From: Colius striatus
Lineage: Eukaryota; Chordata; Aves; Coliiformes; Coliidae
Assembly (NCBI RefSeq): GCF_028858725.1
Contig: NC_084774.1
Coordinates: forward strand, 6,918,001-6,982,000
DNA: 64,000 bases
Direction of reading: 5' to 3'
Shown: in pieces, positions 12,301 to 24,300 of the stretch
How the letters are laid out: every line of letters begins with the position of its first letter
How positions within the stretch are numbered: the first letter of the stretch is position 1
Program-made: the position numbers and the translations under genes
Notes under the pieces: generated by a model
What the model was told of the DNA's origin: nothing
The model's input: the letters and a program-made list of their open reading frames with translations, nothing else
The model's database searches: none

Positions 12301-15300
12301 CAGGATGTCCACGAGGACTTTTACCCCTTGGCACCTTGCCCTGTAAATCTGCGCCCCATAAATCCGCTTCCCAGCTGGCGCAGAGGCGGGGTGGGGACTG
12401 GCTGCGTTTGTTTGCTGAGTGTTCAGTGCTGCCTGACATTGGTGCTTCTCTCTGTGGGTGAAGGGCAAAGCTCTCGTGTTCCTGGGCTACATCAGAGCAG
12501 AGGCAGAGCCCCTGCTGCTTCACCTCTCTGAGCTGCTGTGCTTGGGTAACCCTGTGCACGCGTTATGGTGCCCCATGTCCCATGGGCATCCCGTGCCCAC
12601 TTCTGGTTCCTCTGGCAGGATCCTGGGATGCTTTGGATACCCCTCTGTCTAGCAGAGCCTGCAGTCCTTGTCCTACTAATCCTTGCCAGCTCACAGCCCT
12701 CCTCAGCCTTAGAGGACCGAAAAGGTGTCACAGGTCCCAGAGCAGACCCTGAGAGGTGCCAGGCTGCCCAGACCAGCTGAGCAGCAAGGAGTTGGCTCTG
12801 CTGGGGCACAGCTTGGCTCTGTGTCCTGGCAAAGCAGCAGAAATTGTTTTATCTGCTTTTTTTCCTCTTTGATGTCTCATATGTCATTTAATGCCTTGTG
12901 TCAGCCTGTTCCCAAGGTCTTGTTGTTGGTTGAAACAGCTGCTGGTTGTATGGTCCTTGTAATCCCCAGCAGCATGCTATGAAAGGCCTAGAGTTGAGGG
13001 CATGAAATACTGGAATTGGCACACTGAGTTTGATATGAACCATGCAGCAGGTTGGTGTGCAAGCAGTAGGAGGTCTTCAGTGCTGGGAACCAAATAGATC
13101 CCAGATGAGGTCATTAAGACAAAAGCAAACCCAAGTGCTGGGTGGAGATGATGCAGCCCTCTGAGGCCTCTCACAGATAATGGCTCACAGGCAGATCTGG
13201 GAGAGGGCACACATCTGGAAATCACATCTGTGCTTCGGCAAATATTCAGTCCTTGCTGTCTCAAAACAGCTTTTGTGTTGAGCATGGCAGGGGAAGAGGT
13301 CAGGCTGCTGTGGTGACCCTGAATGGCTCAGCAGCAGGTAGGATCTTTATCCTATTCTTCTCGTCTGAGTTCACCCTCAGGCTGTGGTGGGGACAGGAGG
13401 GAGCCATCTCCCTGCTGCCCACTGAGCATCCCAGCCAGCAGTTGTCTGCTGTTAAATTGCCATCATGGAAACTTGATTGCATCATCTGGTGGGATGGATG
13501 AAAACTGAGTCACGGCCTCTGAGCATCACTGACATTTGCTGCCAGCGTGACAAATCTTTTCTGCCCTTGGTTTCACTCCTTGCCTTTGTGCTGTGTCCTG
13601 GGGATAGTATGTGGTCACTCTTGTCCCTCCTTTGTGGTGGCTCATGACTCCCTGAGAATGGAAGAGTCAAGAAAGCACTTAAGTTGGGTGCAAAAAGTCC
13701 CTGAAGAGCTCCAAGGAGACAGGTCCCCAGCTCCAGCACTGCCAGGGCTTCCTTGCTGGCCCTGCCAAGCTCCCAGCTGTCGTGCTGTGAGCTGGTGAGC
13801 TGTGCCTTTGACTGCCTTGTGCGCTCAGGAGCAGCTGGAATGCCACGGCTACCCTTCTTTCCTGCTGTTTCTTTGCCAGTGTACTTGGCCCTTCCCCTCC
13901 CAGGCAGTGCTGGCAGTGGGTAGGAGTCTGTGTGTCCTCTGGCTGACTGGTTGTAAGCAGCTCAGGGACATCAGTGATCCTGTGAGCTCAAGGAGAGGGT
14001 TGTTGCACAGAAGTGTTCCCTGTTGGGCCCTTTGATGGGGGACACGTGCCCAGGGAGCAGCTTTCTTGGGCCTCTCGCCCTGTTGGGTGCTCCCATCGAT
14101 CACCACTGAATGGCTGCTTGGGAGGGAGGGAGGGAAAGGAGGAGAGAGAGTGGCAGAGGCAGGCTGGAGGAGCTGTGCTCACGGACTTTCAGCTTCCCCC
14201 ATCCTCCTGTTTTATTCTGCTCCTGTAAGATCACATTTCTTGCCCAGGCAGGGCTGAGGGAGATGGAGGCCTCGATGCCACGCAGGAAAAAGGTCACCTT
14301 GGGGCTGGCTCACAGAGCAGACTCTGTGGCAGACTGTGTGTCCAGAAGCACTGGTGTTGAGCTTCCCCTTTCCATGTGAGTCAGTGGAAGCTTGTGCCTG
14401 TCAAACAGCCCAGGCTGGTGACTGAAAGGTGTCTCTGTGGGCTGCCACTGGCCTCATTTCATCTGCAGAAGGGACACAGACTTCAGAGCAGCGTCTGGGC
14501 AAGTGAAGCCTGGGGCTTACCCCAGCTGGAGGAGCTCTGCTGGTGTTTGGGGTGGAAATGTGCTGCCAGTCCTGCGTGGTGAAGGTGCAACAAGTGCAGG
14601 GCTCTCACGGGTGCCAGCCTTGCACATGGGGGTGGGTATGGCCAGCAGCCCTGGGTGCACAGCACGATCCAGAAGTCCTGGGATGAAACATGGAAGGATT
14701 TCAGGTCTGGAGGCTCCTGTTGCTTCTTCAGGGACTTGGGCTGTGACTTTAAGTGACCATGTCTTGCAGTCGGTGTCCCACCTCTGCTCCTTTGCTTTAT
14801 TTGCTGTTGTGGTTTCTTGTCTGCCATTGGGATGGGCAGTGTGGTGTTTGTAGCAGGCACTATGGGCTCCCTCAGTAGCATCTCTCCCTGTCCCCACAGC
14901 TCAGGGTACAACCGAGGGGGCTGTGTAGTGAAGGGAGCTGGAATGCTCTTCCCAAGGACATGCAGCCCACCAGAGGCAGAGATGTGTCCAGTGCCACTAT
15001 CTCAGCTCACTGAAGGCATATGGTGGTGACAAACATGATGGCAGCACTGGCAGGGAGGTGGCTCAGGGCAGGTGGGTCTGAGCGTGAGGTGGTCCCTGGG
15101 ATGGCTGAGACCAACAGAGTGGAACCTGACTGCCTTTATGTCCCAGGTCAGTGCTGGGCTCTGTGCAGAGACTGTGAGATTACAGCATCCTGCTCTGCTC
15201 ATTTGAGGCATTTGCTTTGGTATTTTAACTCATGTTTTCTTGCAGCTGAGAGTGAGCGGGAGAGATGTGCTGGTGATACTGGAGCAGCCACAGCCACCTC

Positions 15301-18300
15301 TGCTTCAGCATTGTGAAGATGTTTGTGAGCTCTTGAAGGCTTCTTGAGTGTGGCTAAAGCTGGTGGAGCAGCAGTGTCCAGGTCAGCCTGGGGAGAGGAG
15401 GATGATGTCTGGGCAGGACCTTTGCCTCCTGGTGCCAGCCCATGACATGGCTGTGTGGGACAAGGAGGGAGATGCGATTCTTTGCATCCTCTCCTCTGTG
15501 TAGCATCTCCTAATCTCCCTGCACATCTCCTCTGGTTTCCTCTGCAGTTGATAAGGATTTGGGGTGGGGGGAAGGACACAACAGGGGAGAGAGGAACTGG
15601 AGCTCAGAAGCCACAGGACACGTGGCCCAGGGCGCAGTGGAGGCAGCAGCAGGCGGAGGTGTGAGCAGGAAACATGGTGCCCCAGAGCAGCCATGGGGCA
15701 CACAGGACTGGCAGGGCACACAGGGCTGGCTGGAAGGGCTGGCAGGGCACAGGGCATCCTCCCAGGGCAGCCTGTGAGCTCTCTGACAAATCCTCCTGTT
15801 CCACGCCAACCACTGGAGATTGTTGAGAGGTGAGCCAGGATCTGAGTCAGGATCCAGGCTAGTTCCACTCATCCTGGCTAACTGGGACTTCCCTCTTGTC
15901 CCATCTCCAGCCCACTGAGCTGTGGTTTTTCCCATCTTCTCTCCCTTGCTGCTCTCTGCATGGATCTTGCTGCATCTGGGGCAGAGCTGATGCAACAGTT
16001 GCTTCACAGCCAAGTGTGGTGGAGCAAAGATGGCTGTTTGCTGATACAGGTAGTAGGTGAGATGCAGCAACTTGCTGGAGCAGCCTGAGATACAACTGAG
16101 CTGGGTCTGGAGAGGAAAATAGCTTCACCTGCATCTTCTAAGAAAGAAGCACCTGCATGTTGCAGGAGCAAGAGCAGCGGGACCCACCTGGGCACCGAGG
16201 TGGCTGTGTGGGACAGCGGTGAGGGTGGGAGAGCTTTTCACAGGGGCTTTGGTACCTCACCAAAAGGGCAGCACAGCCAGTTTGAGTTGATAGGGGAGGA
16301 GGGATTTGCTGTGGCACAGGGCACTGCTGGTCTGGTGTTTATGTTGGCCTCCACAGATGCCTCAGCCTCTTGCCCTCTGAAAAATGAGTAAGGTCAAAGT
16401 AGAGGCCTCAGCTGGTTTCTTGTTGCCGTGTGTGTATAAACCAACAGGGGATTGTCCTTCAGAAACCTGATCGGTGGTGCTGATGGCAGACAGGGCAGCA
16501 GGAGGGAGCAGGGACCTCATTGCTGCGCCTCTGCAGAGACATCCCATCCACCCATCCGCTGTCTGCCTCAGCCTGGTCGATTCAGGGCAGCTTGTGGGGC
16601 TGAGAGCTTGAGCTGTCATCACGCCGAAAACCGATCCCAAGGAGCGACCCGCAGCTCTTCCCTCGGAGTCACCTTTCTCATCCCTGGGGCCACTGCTTCG
16701 CTCTGGCCAAGGGAATACAAAGTGCAGGGCCTCTGTTTTTGTGTTCATTGTGGCTACAACACATTTTGTAAGAGCTGCCTTCATCTGTGTGCCTTAACCC
16801 CAGCCCAGATCGTTACCGTCGGCCCTGTTCCCCCAGCCGCAGCAGCGGATGCTGGGCTGGGCCCGCGCGGGGACAAACCCAGGAGCTCTGCAGATGGAAA
16901 GGGCTTGATAAATAGCGACAGGGCTCCAGACTGAGAGGTGCTGAGGGCTCTGGCCCCCAGCCAGCAAAGCACTTAGCTCCCGCCCGGCCCTTCCCCTGCG
17001 CTCACGGGGGAGTTTGGGTTGGGGTGGGTGGTTTTGTTTCGCTTGCTGCTGAGCGGTGTTGGGTTGCACACAGCAAATCTGAAGCACTGCAGGGTTGCTC
17101 ATGGGGTGATGAACCAGCTGCTGAATGCCAGCAGGAGAAGGTGGGCTGCAGTCCTCCTCCTGACTCCTGCAGCTTCTCACATCCAGCACTGGTCTCTATG
17201 TCCATTTCAAGCGGCTTCCACTGAATTAAGAGGGAGATGGTGCTACTTTATTTTCCACATTGTTGCATAATAAATTTCTCCTATTTTTACCCATACAAGT
17301 CCTTATCTTTTCCTCTTTCTCCCTCAGCAGCCTTTCCCTGCCTGACCACCCAGCACCAGTGCTGGGAAGCCCAGGGACAACCACAAGACTGTGCTCAGGG
17401 AGATCCACAGTGTTAAACAGCAGGAAGACTTTGGTTGGTTGGTTGGTTGATTGTCTGTTTAAACTGTTTTTCTTTGTCAGAATGAGTAGCCTGGAGGCTT
17501 TTCTGCTGCTCTGGGGCAGGATCAGTCCATGTCAGCCAGCTGAGGTGGAGCTGAGCTGTCCATGCGCTGATCATGTAGCTGTCACTGCACTGTTTGTCCC
17601 TGGAGAGACACACTGCAACGAGAGATGCTCATCTCTCATCGAGGTGGTGGGTGTTTTCTTGGAGGCTTTCCCCAATAAATCCATCCTGGAAGGAAATCTG
17701 GACTAAACTATCTTTTTTTCCAGCATTTAGTAAGTTTACATCTTTCCAAACCCCCTCTGGAGGTGGAGATTTTGCAGCCCTCAGAGCAGGTGCCAGGGTT
17801 GTCCTTACACATTACAACACGCTGTTTGTCAGGAGTTATAAACAGGCCTTGAACTATGTTCTTGTTTTAAATGACTTTAAGGGTGGATCTGATTTTCATG
17901 GAAGCAGAGGGTAATTTGGTTGGGTCTCTCCTGAAATGATGAGGGGTGGATCTGGGCTCAGCTCCTGCTGAAGGGAAGGCTCTTGGCCCAGAAATGTGAC
18001 TGTGTCTGGTTTTCTGAAGTGCTGGAGGCAAATGAAGGGCCAGGCCTCTGCTGCTGGCAGGCTGGGGGGAAGTTTGGGAGCTGGCAGAAGTCATTGCTGG
18101 ACCACTCTCCATCATCTTCAGTAAGTTGTGGAGAACAGGAGAGGTGCCTGAGGGCTGGAGGAAAGCAAATGTCACTCCAGTCTTCAGAAAGGGCAAGAAG
18201 GAGGACCTGGGTAACTACAGACAGGTCAGCCTCACCTCCATCCCTGGGAATGTGATGAAACAACTTATCCTGGGTGCTGTCTCCAGGCATATAAAGGGCA

Positions 18301-21300
18301 AGAGGGTCATGAGTAGCAGTCAGCATGGTTTTACCAAAGGGAAGCCATGTTTGCCCAACCTGAGAGCCTTTAATGAAGATGTAACCGGGTGGATAGATGG
18401 TGGATGTGCGGTGGATGTGGTTTATCTTGATTTCAGTAAAGCATTTGACACCGAACAGAGGGCACTGTCAGCAAGTTTGCTGATGGTACTAAACTGGGGG
18501 CAGTGGCTGACACCCCAGAAGACTGTGCTGCCATTCAATGAGACCTGGACAGGCTGGAGAGTTGGGCAGGGAGAAATCTAATGAAATTCAACAAGGGCAA
18601 GTGTAGAGTCTTGCATCTGGGAAAGAATCACCCCATGTACCAGCACAGGTTGGGGAATGATCTGTTGGAGAGTAGTGTAGGGGAAAGGGGTCTAGGGGTA
18701 CTGGTGGGCAACAGGATGAGCCTGAGCCTGGTAGGGACAGGGGAGGAGGGAGAGGGTGCCCCTGGGCATGGGGAAGAGGAAAAGGGGTGAAGGTGAGATG
18801 GGATCCTAGGCTCTGCCTTGGTTGCCTGCAGGCTGTTCACAAGCTCCCCTGCAGCCTTTCTGCCTGTGGCAAAGCTGAGGTTGAGCAGTGCTGTGAAACA
18901 CGCCCGGAGCAGCTCAGCTCTGAGTTCAGGGCCCTGGCTGGCTGGGGCAGAGCTGGGCTTACCCCAGGAGCTGCAGCCACTCCCTGAGCTGCCACAAGCA
19001 AAATCAGTGAGAGAAAACCCCAGCAGGACCTGGACTATTGCAAGGTGTCTCCCATCTGTCCCCTTGCACGGTGGCTGCAAGTCCAGTGCTGACAGAGGTG
19101 CTGGAGGGAGGACCTGACTGGGATAGAGGCTGGGGCTGGTGCAGGGACGCAGCGTTTCGGCACATGCTTGGTGGGGATGGTGGCATTTGTGCTTGCTGTG
19201 CTTCCTGCTAAGAGTCATTTCCTTCCATGCTGCAAGGGGGTCGGGAAGGCGTTTGAGTCAGTAGAGACAGCGGTGTTTGAGAGGCTGATCTGCTGCTCTG
19301 CGGCAAGAAGAGAGCTGCACAAACCAAACCCTAAACCGCCCTCTCCCCAGCACACGCAGGCACGTTTGGGAGGATGAGAGAGATGAGCAAGCAGCTGCAA
19401 GCATGCGTGGGCTGGAGGTTTTTACCCGTCTCCCTCTGGGTGCACAGTCCTCTCAGAGGCTGCCTTTCACCTCAGGAATTCCCTGCATGCTTCTGGCTTG
19501 CTCCAGGGCTCTCCATCACCTGGGTTTTAGGTATGCAGTTTGTAACAATAGTTCTGTCTGACTCCATACTTACTAACCTTCCAGTGCTCCATGCAGTGAG
19601 AGGTGAGAGCAGGGCATTGTTCCCACGCTTGCAGGGTGATGCAGAGGAAAGCCATTAATATTTTGGCACCTTCCTTCAGTAGTTATTGCCTGGTACCTCT
19701 CATGAATCCCCAGCTGCCTGTTCCTTCCCACCGCGTTGGTCAAGCCCTGGATCCTTTCAAAGTCAGGATTAGTCCTCAGCCCTGCTGTGCATGTCCTGGG
19801 TGCAAGGACCTTACCTGCAGTATGGTCTCTTAGGGGCTAAAATAACATCCTGTGTCACTGAGGATGTGAGAACATGGGCAGGTTACAGCAGAGTATGCCA
19901 ACATTTGAACTTCTGGATCATTTCTAAAGGGTAAGTGGTGCCTTAAAAAGTCCCACACTTACTTATTTTAAGGAGCACATCTGTCCTCCCATTGCAGCCC
20001 CAAAGAGCTGGGTCTTTCTGTGCCCTTGTCCTGAGCCAATGAGCTTTGGAGGGTTATTGCAGTGGTCATCCTGGATACATCCCCTGTCAGGCAATGAGCA
20101 GGCTGCCATCATCTCCAGATGCACACCCTTGGTGCTGCACAGTGTACCCTGGTAAGGGAGGATCCCACCTTCCTCGTGTGGGGTTTATGAGTGTCCCCAT
20201 AGTCAAGTCCTGTGTCTGATGGCCATGGTGTTGGTGTGGAGTGAGAGTCATCTCCCCTGGTGCAGCTCAGTGCTGTGGCTGTTGCTGCAGGTGCTGAGCG
20301 AGTCATGTCTCTGTCTAGTTTGAAGCTGCAGTAAATTGAGATGAAAGGCGAGTCGATCCTCAGTGAGTGCAGCAAGTGGAGTTTAATGGGGTGAATGCCA
20401 CGCCAGGTTTGCTGTAATGTCCGTCCTGCATTGCTCAGAAGCATCATCTGCTTTGGAAACGTGACTCAGAAATGTTGTTACTTGATTCCCCTGAGTATTT
20501 AAGAAACTGTTTTTTCCAGGAAGCAAAGATTCTTGGGTTTGGGTTGGTATTTTTGTCTTGTTGCTGTTGTTTTCTCTTTGTTTTATGGCAATGAGAGTCC
20601 TTTCCCAGAATTTCCTCCAGAGAAGGAGTCTGTGAGATGCTCCTTTACCAGCGTCTCCCCTCCTCTCCTCGCATCTCGTGCTTCAGCATGCTCACAGCTG
20701 CCTTTTGCAGAGCAGCACAGCTCCGAGGGAGCTGGTTGGAGTTATCTGCTCCTCTTCTCCATGGGGCACAGCTAAAGCTGCTAGGATGATATTGTAGCTG
20801 CTCAGTCAGATTCCCCACCCATGTGTGTAGCTGGTGGGTCTGCCTCTCCACCAGCCCCACGCCTCAGATTTGCCTTCCTGTTTGCTGCCAGGACCTGCCT
20901 GGGTCACCCTGGGCTGTCCCTAGTGGCCACACTGCTGCCTTGTGCTTGGTCATCTGTGGGTTGACCCACTGGGGACAGCTGCTGAGGTGTGACACCAGCC
21001 CTATAACCCAAGGAATATCCTCAGAACCATGCTGTCCCCATGTCCCAAAGCCCGATGTGATGATGGTTCTGCCTGCTCTGCCCAAGCCATCATCTGGTGG
21101 GCACCGTCTGGGACTCTGGCTTGGTTGCTTGCAGTTCATCTTGCCCTCTTCAGCTATTCCTGGAGGATTCATGTTGTGTGTATGGTATAAAACTGGGAGA
21201 GGTGGGAGCCCTGAGCTGTTACCCACCTCCCTCAGCTCCAGTTCTGATCAGCACCTTGCAGGTGCTTGGGTTGTTGATCCCAGACCTCCCTGCTGGTGTC

Positions 21301-24300
21301 TAATTCAAATGATTTCTAGACATCTGGCTTTTTCTAATGTTTTCTCTCTGGAAGGTGTTTGGAGGTGTGTGTAGGGGGGTGGGATTCTGCCTGGAAGCAT
21401 GAGGATAGTCACTGAGTAGAATCTGCTCCAGAGCTGTGGCAGATCCACCACACTGGATCTCCAGAGCTTAGCCTTGATTTATCCTTGCAGTGTGCTTGCT
21501 TCTGTGGCCTTCTGAACACCACCCAGGGGTGATAAATGTTTCATCACTCTTTGTTTTAGAACAAAGACAGGGGCTGCACTGGGTGTCCTGGTAGTGCTCA
21601 GGGGAGCTGAGAGGATGCTAACAGGGAAGGAGGGAGATGTCAGAAGACGCAGACATAGTTTAGGGTGAAAATGGGGAAGGGAGAGGCACATGGGGCACAT
21701 TCAAATTGTTTAAACCAGGAATCAAGTCAAGTTTCTTTGGGCTAGGAGTGAATCTTAGATCTCTGGGGTTTGTGAGCCACAGTAGCTGCAAACAGGTTTT
21801 CATCCAGCTGGGTAGGAGGCTGTTCCCTCAGAGGCTTCATCTCGGTAGTAAAGCTTTCTTTCTATTGAGAAAAGTTGCTGTCTTCAAAGACAAAAAGAAC
21901 ATTCAGTTTGCAGATGTGGGGAGTGGAGGAAGAGGAAAGTGTGAGTGTGAAGGTAAAGGGTGAAAGGATTGCAGAGTGGCAGCACTGCCAGTGCACTGGG
22001 AGTCACTGTGGGTGAGATATCTGAGGGACACAGGGGCTTCCCAGGGAACTTGTAAGAAGGGGCTGTGTGTGCAGCCAGAGAGATCTGCAGTGGAAGTGGT
22101 AAGATCTCCGTGCTGCTTTGAGAGGCTGAGGAGCAAGCTGGGGCTCTGGAAGGGATTGTGAGAGGTGAGAAGTGCAGGCAGCTTCTCTGGGAGGACTGGG
22201 CACTGTGGCTGTGCTGAGGTGGGTGGTGCTGCTGGGCTGGAGCTCTGGGTGCCCCTTTAGCTGGTGCCTTCAGCGGTGGCAGGAGAGGACTGGGAGGCTG
22301 CTGTGATGGTCCTGCTGCCTGAAGCAGCCAGTCCCTCCAGAAGACACCATCCCCAGCAACTGCCACTGTCCTTGGACGCCTGGCAGCTCTCTGTCCCACC
22401 CAGACTTTCCAGCATGACCAGGGAAGCCCAGTTGGCTGTTCAGAGCCTGGTACCGCAGTGCCTGCGTCTGCCACCACGCAGTGGGTGATAACCCAGCTCT
22501 TTGGGTGACTCCATGTCCGTGCCCTTCCTTCTTCTCCATCTGCACGGGGATTTGGAGCCGTTTGCTGAGCTCCCCTCTTGTTTCTCCTTTCTCTCAGTGG
22601 ATATTCGTGAAATCAAAGAGATCCGCCCGGGAAGGAACTCGCGGGACTTCGACCGCTACCAGGAGGATCCGTGTTTCCGCCCAGAGCACTCCCACTGCTT
22701 CGTTGTGCTCTACGGCACGGAGTTCCGGCTGAAGACCCTCAGCTTGCAAGGTAAAGCACTGCTGCTGGGCCAGGGCAGGCTTGGGCAGACACCTCGTCAC
22801 CAAAGGACCCAGCCTTCTGATGTGTGCTTCAACGAGTGAGCCGGGACGTGTCCCCGAGCAGATGCTCATCGCCACACCAGGGAGGTGTCTGTGGAAGGTG
22901 ACAGCAGTTCCCTGAAGGGAACACATTCCATCAAGTCAGTTAATTCACCCACTAAACCTGAAAGTTGGGTGAACCGAAGCCCTCGGTTCAAATGTGTGCT
23001 TGAAATCAAGTGCTTTGCCTCCCCTTGGCCTGGTGGTGTTCGTCAGGTGTGTTGTGGGAACCAGCCCCACACACAAAGTGGTAAAATCTCCTTTGTTCTG
23101 CTTTGCCATTCTGAGTGAGGAAACGCTGCCAGTGCCACACAGGGACTGCTGGAGCCTCGGTGCTGCTCAGGTGCTGGGCTCAGCTTTGCTCAATGCCTTG
23201 TCTGTTGCCTTAAGCTGGACTTGCAGCACCCAGCTTTGTGTTTTGCTGCTGAAAGGGGGGAGGTTTATGCTGGTAAGGACAAGCTCATAATCGCTGGCTG
23301 CAGTTCAGCTGGTGGACCCTACTTTTTTCTGCTGACAGTCTCCTCTAAACCCAGGCAGGTGAGAGCTGATGGAGGCAGTCATGCTGCCTCCTTAATGTCT
23401 GTGCCAAAGCTGCCTGCTGGCTAGTGCTGTGGGACACGGGGACAGAGAAAGCCCTTCTGCCCTCAGAAAGGATGGAGCTGGCGATGGGGAGGTTGTGTAG
23501 GAGCTGGCACACATTCCCATGGAAGTGCTGGCCTGGGTGACAGAGCATCACTGCTTGGGGACAAAGGTAAATCCCCCAGCTTTCAGGAGCTGAAGGTGGG
23601 GAGTGTGGTGTGCCAGGGCAAGGGATGCAGCCAGGCACAGACATCCCATGGGAGGGGAGCAGGAGCTGAGCATGGAGAGGAGCCAGCCAGAGCATCTGCA
23701 CAGGAGGGAGCTGTTACCAGAAAGGGAACAGGAGGGAACAGGAAATGTAAGATGCTGGGGATAGTCCCAAGAGGTTTGGGTTGGTGATCAGCTTCTGTGT
23801 CTATTCCTCCTATTTCTCCTGTGCACTTCCCACAGCCACTTCTGAGGATGAAGTCAACATGTGGATCAAGGGACTGAACTGGCTGGTGACAGACACTCTG
23901 AGGGCTGCCACACCCCTGCAGATTGAGAGGTGAGGAACTTGTCCTTGTCCTGCACTTGTTTCCTCTTTTTTCCCCTTCTTTACTGTCCTTTCTTGACAGA
24001 AAAAGGTGAGCACAGTGACAGCATGTCATTCCCTCTCTGAGCTGACCTGGCACTCCTGCCTCTGCACTCGGGAGGTTTCATCCCCTTGACCTGCTCTGCT
24101 GCACCATCTATGGCCAGAGTCTGGTCTCAGGTGCACACAGGGAAAAGGAGCTTTACCACCAAACAAGGTTTATCTATGCACAGCCTGTATTATCTGCAGC
24201 AATTCTGTGTAGAGGCATGCAGAAGAGAAGGCCCTTGAGGTTTTGAGTCTTACCTGTGGACTCACTCTGGGAAGGTTGCCCACATGAAAGTAGGGCTGAG

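Larger units (their letters stand above)
3353..22597 (+). other. PLCG1: PLCG1 intron 1 (19.2 kb)
   Basis: This is the longest intron of the gene. No frame within it shows a recognisable host protein, and the many short frames are shadows of GC-rich sequence. Contents I can support are the tail of the CpG island, an AT-rich block at 7590-7960, a GATA/CACCC motif cluster near 9110-9160, a 66-bp minisatellite at 11814-12063, and a CR1 reverse-transcriptase fragment at 18087-18735. A TTGG tetranucleotide run occurs near 17430-17450. The rest is unremarkable unique-looking sequence. Confidence 0.9.

Noticed and set aside
15660-15780. CACAGGGCTGGC-type imperfect repeats in intron 1
   Set aside because: Short, irregular and low in complexity; not distinct enough from GC-rich background to list as a tandem array.
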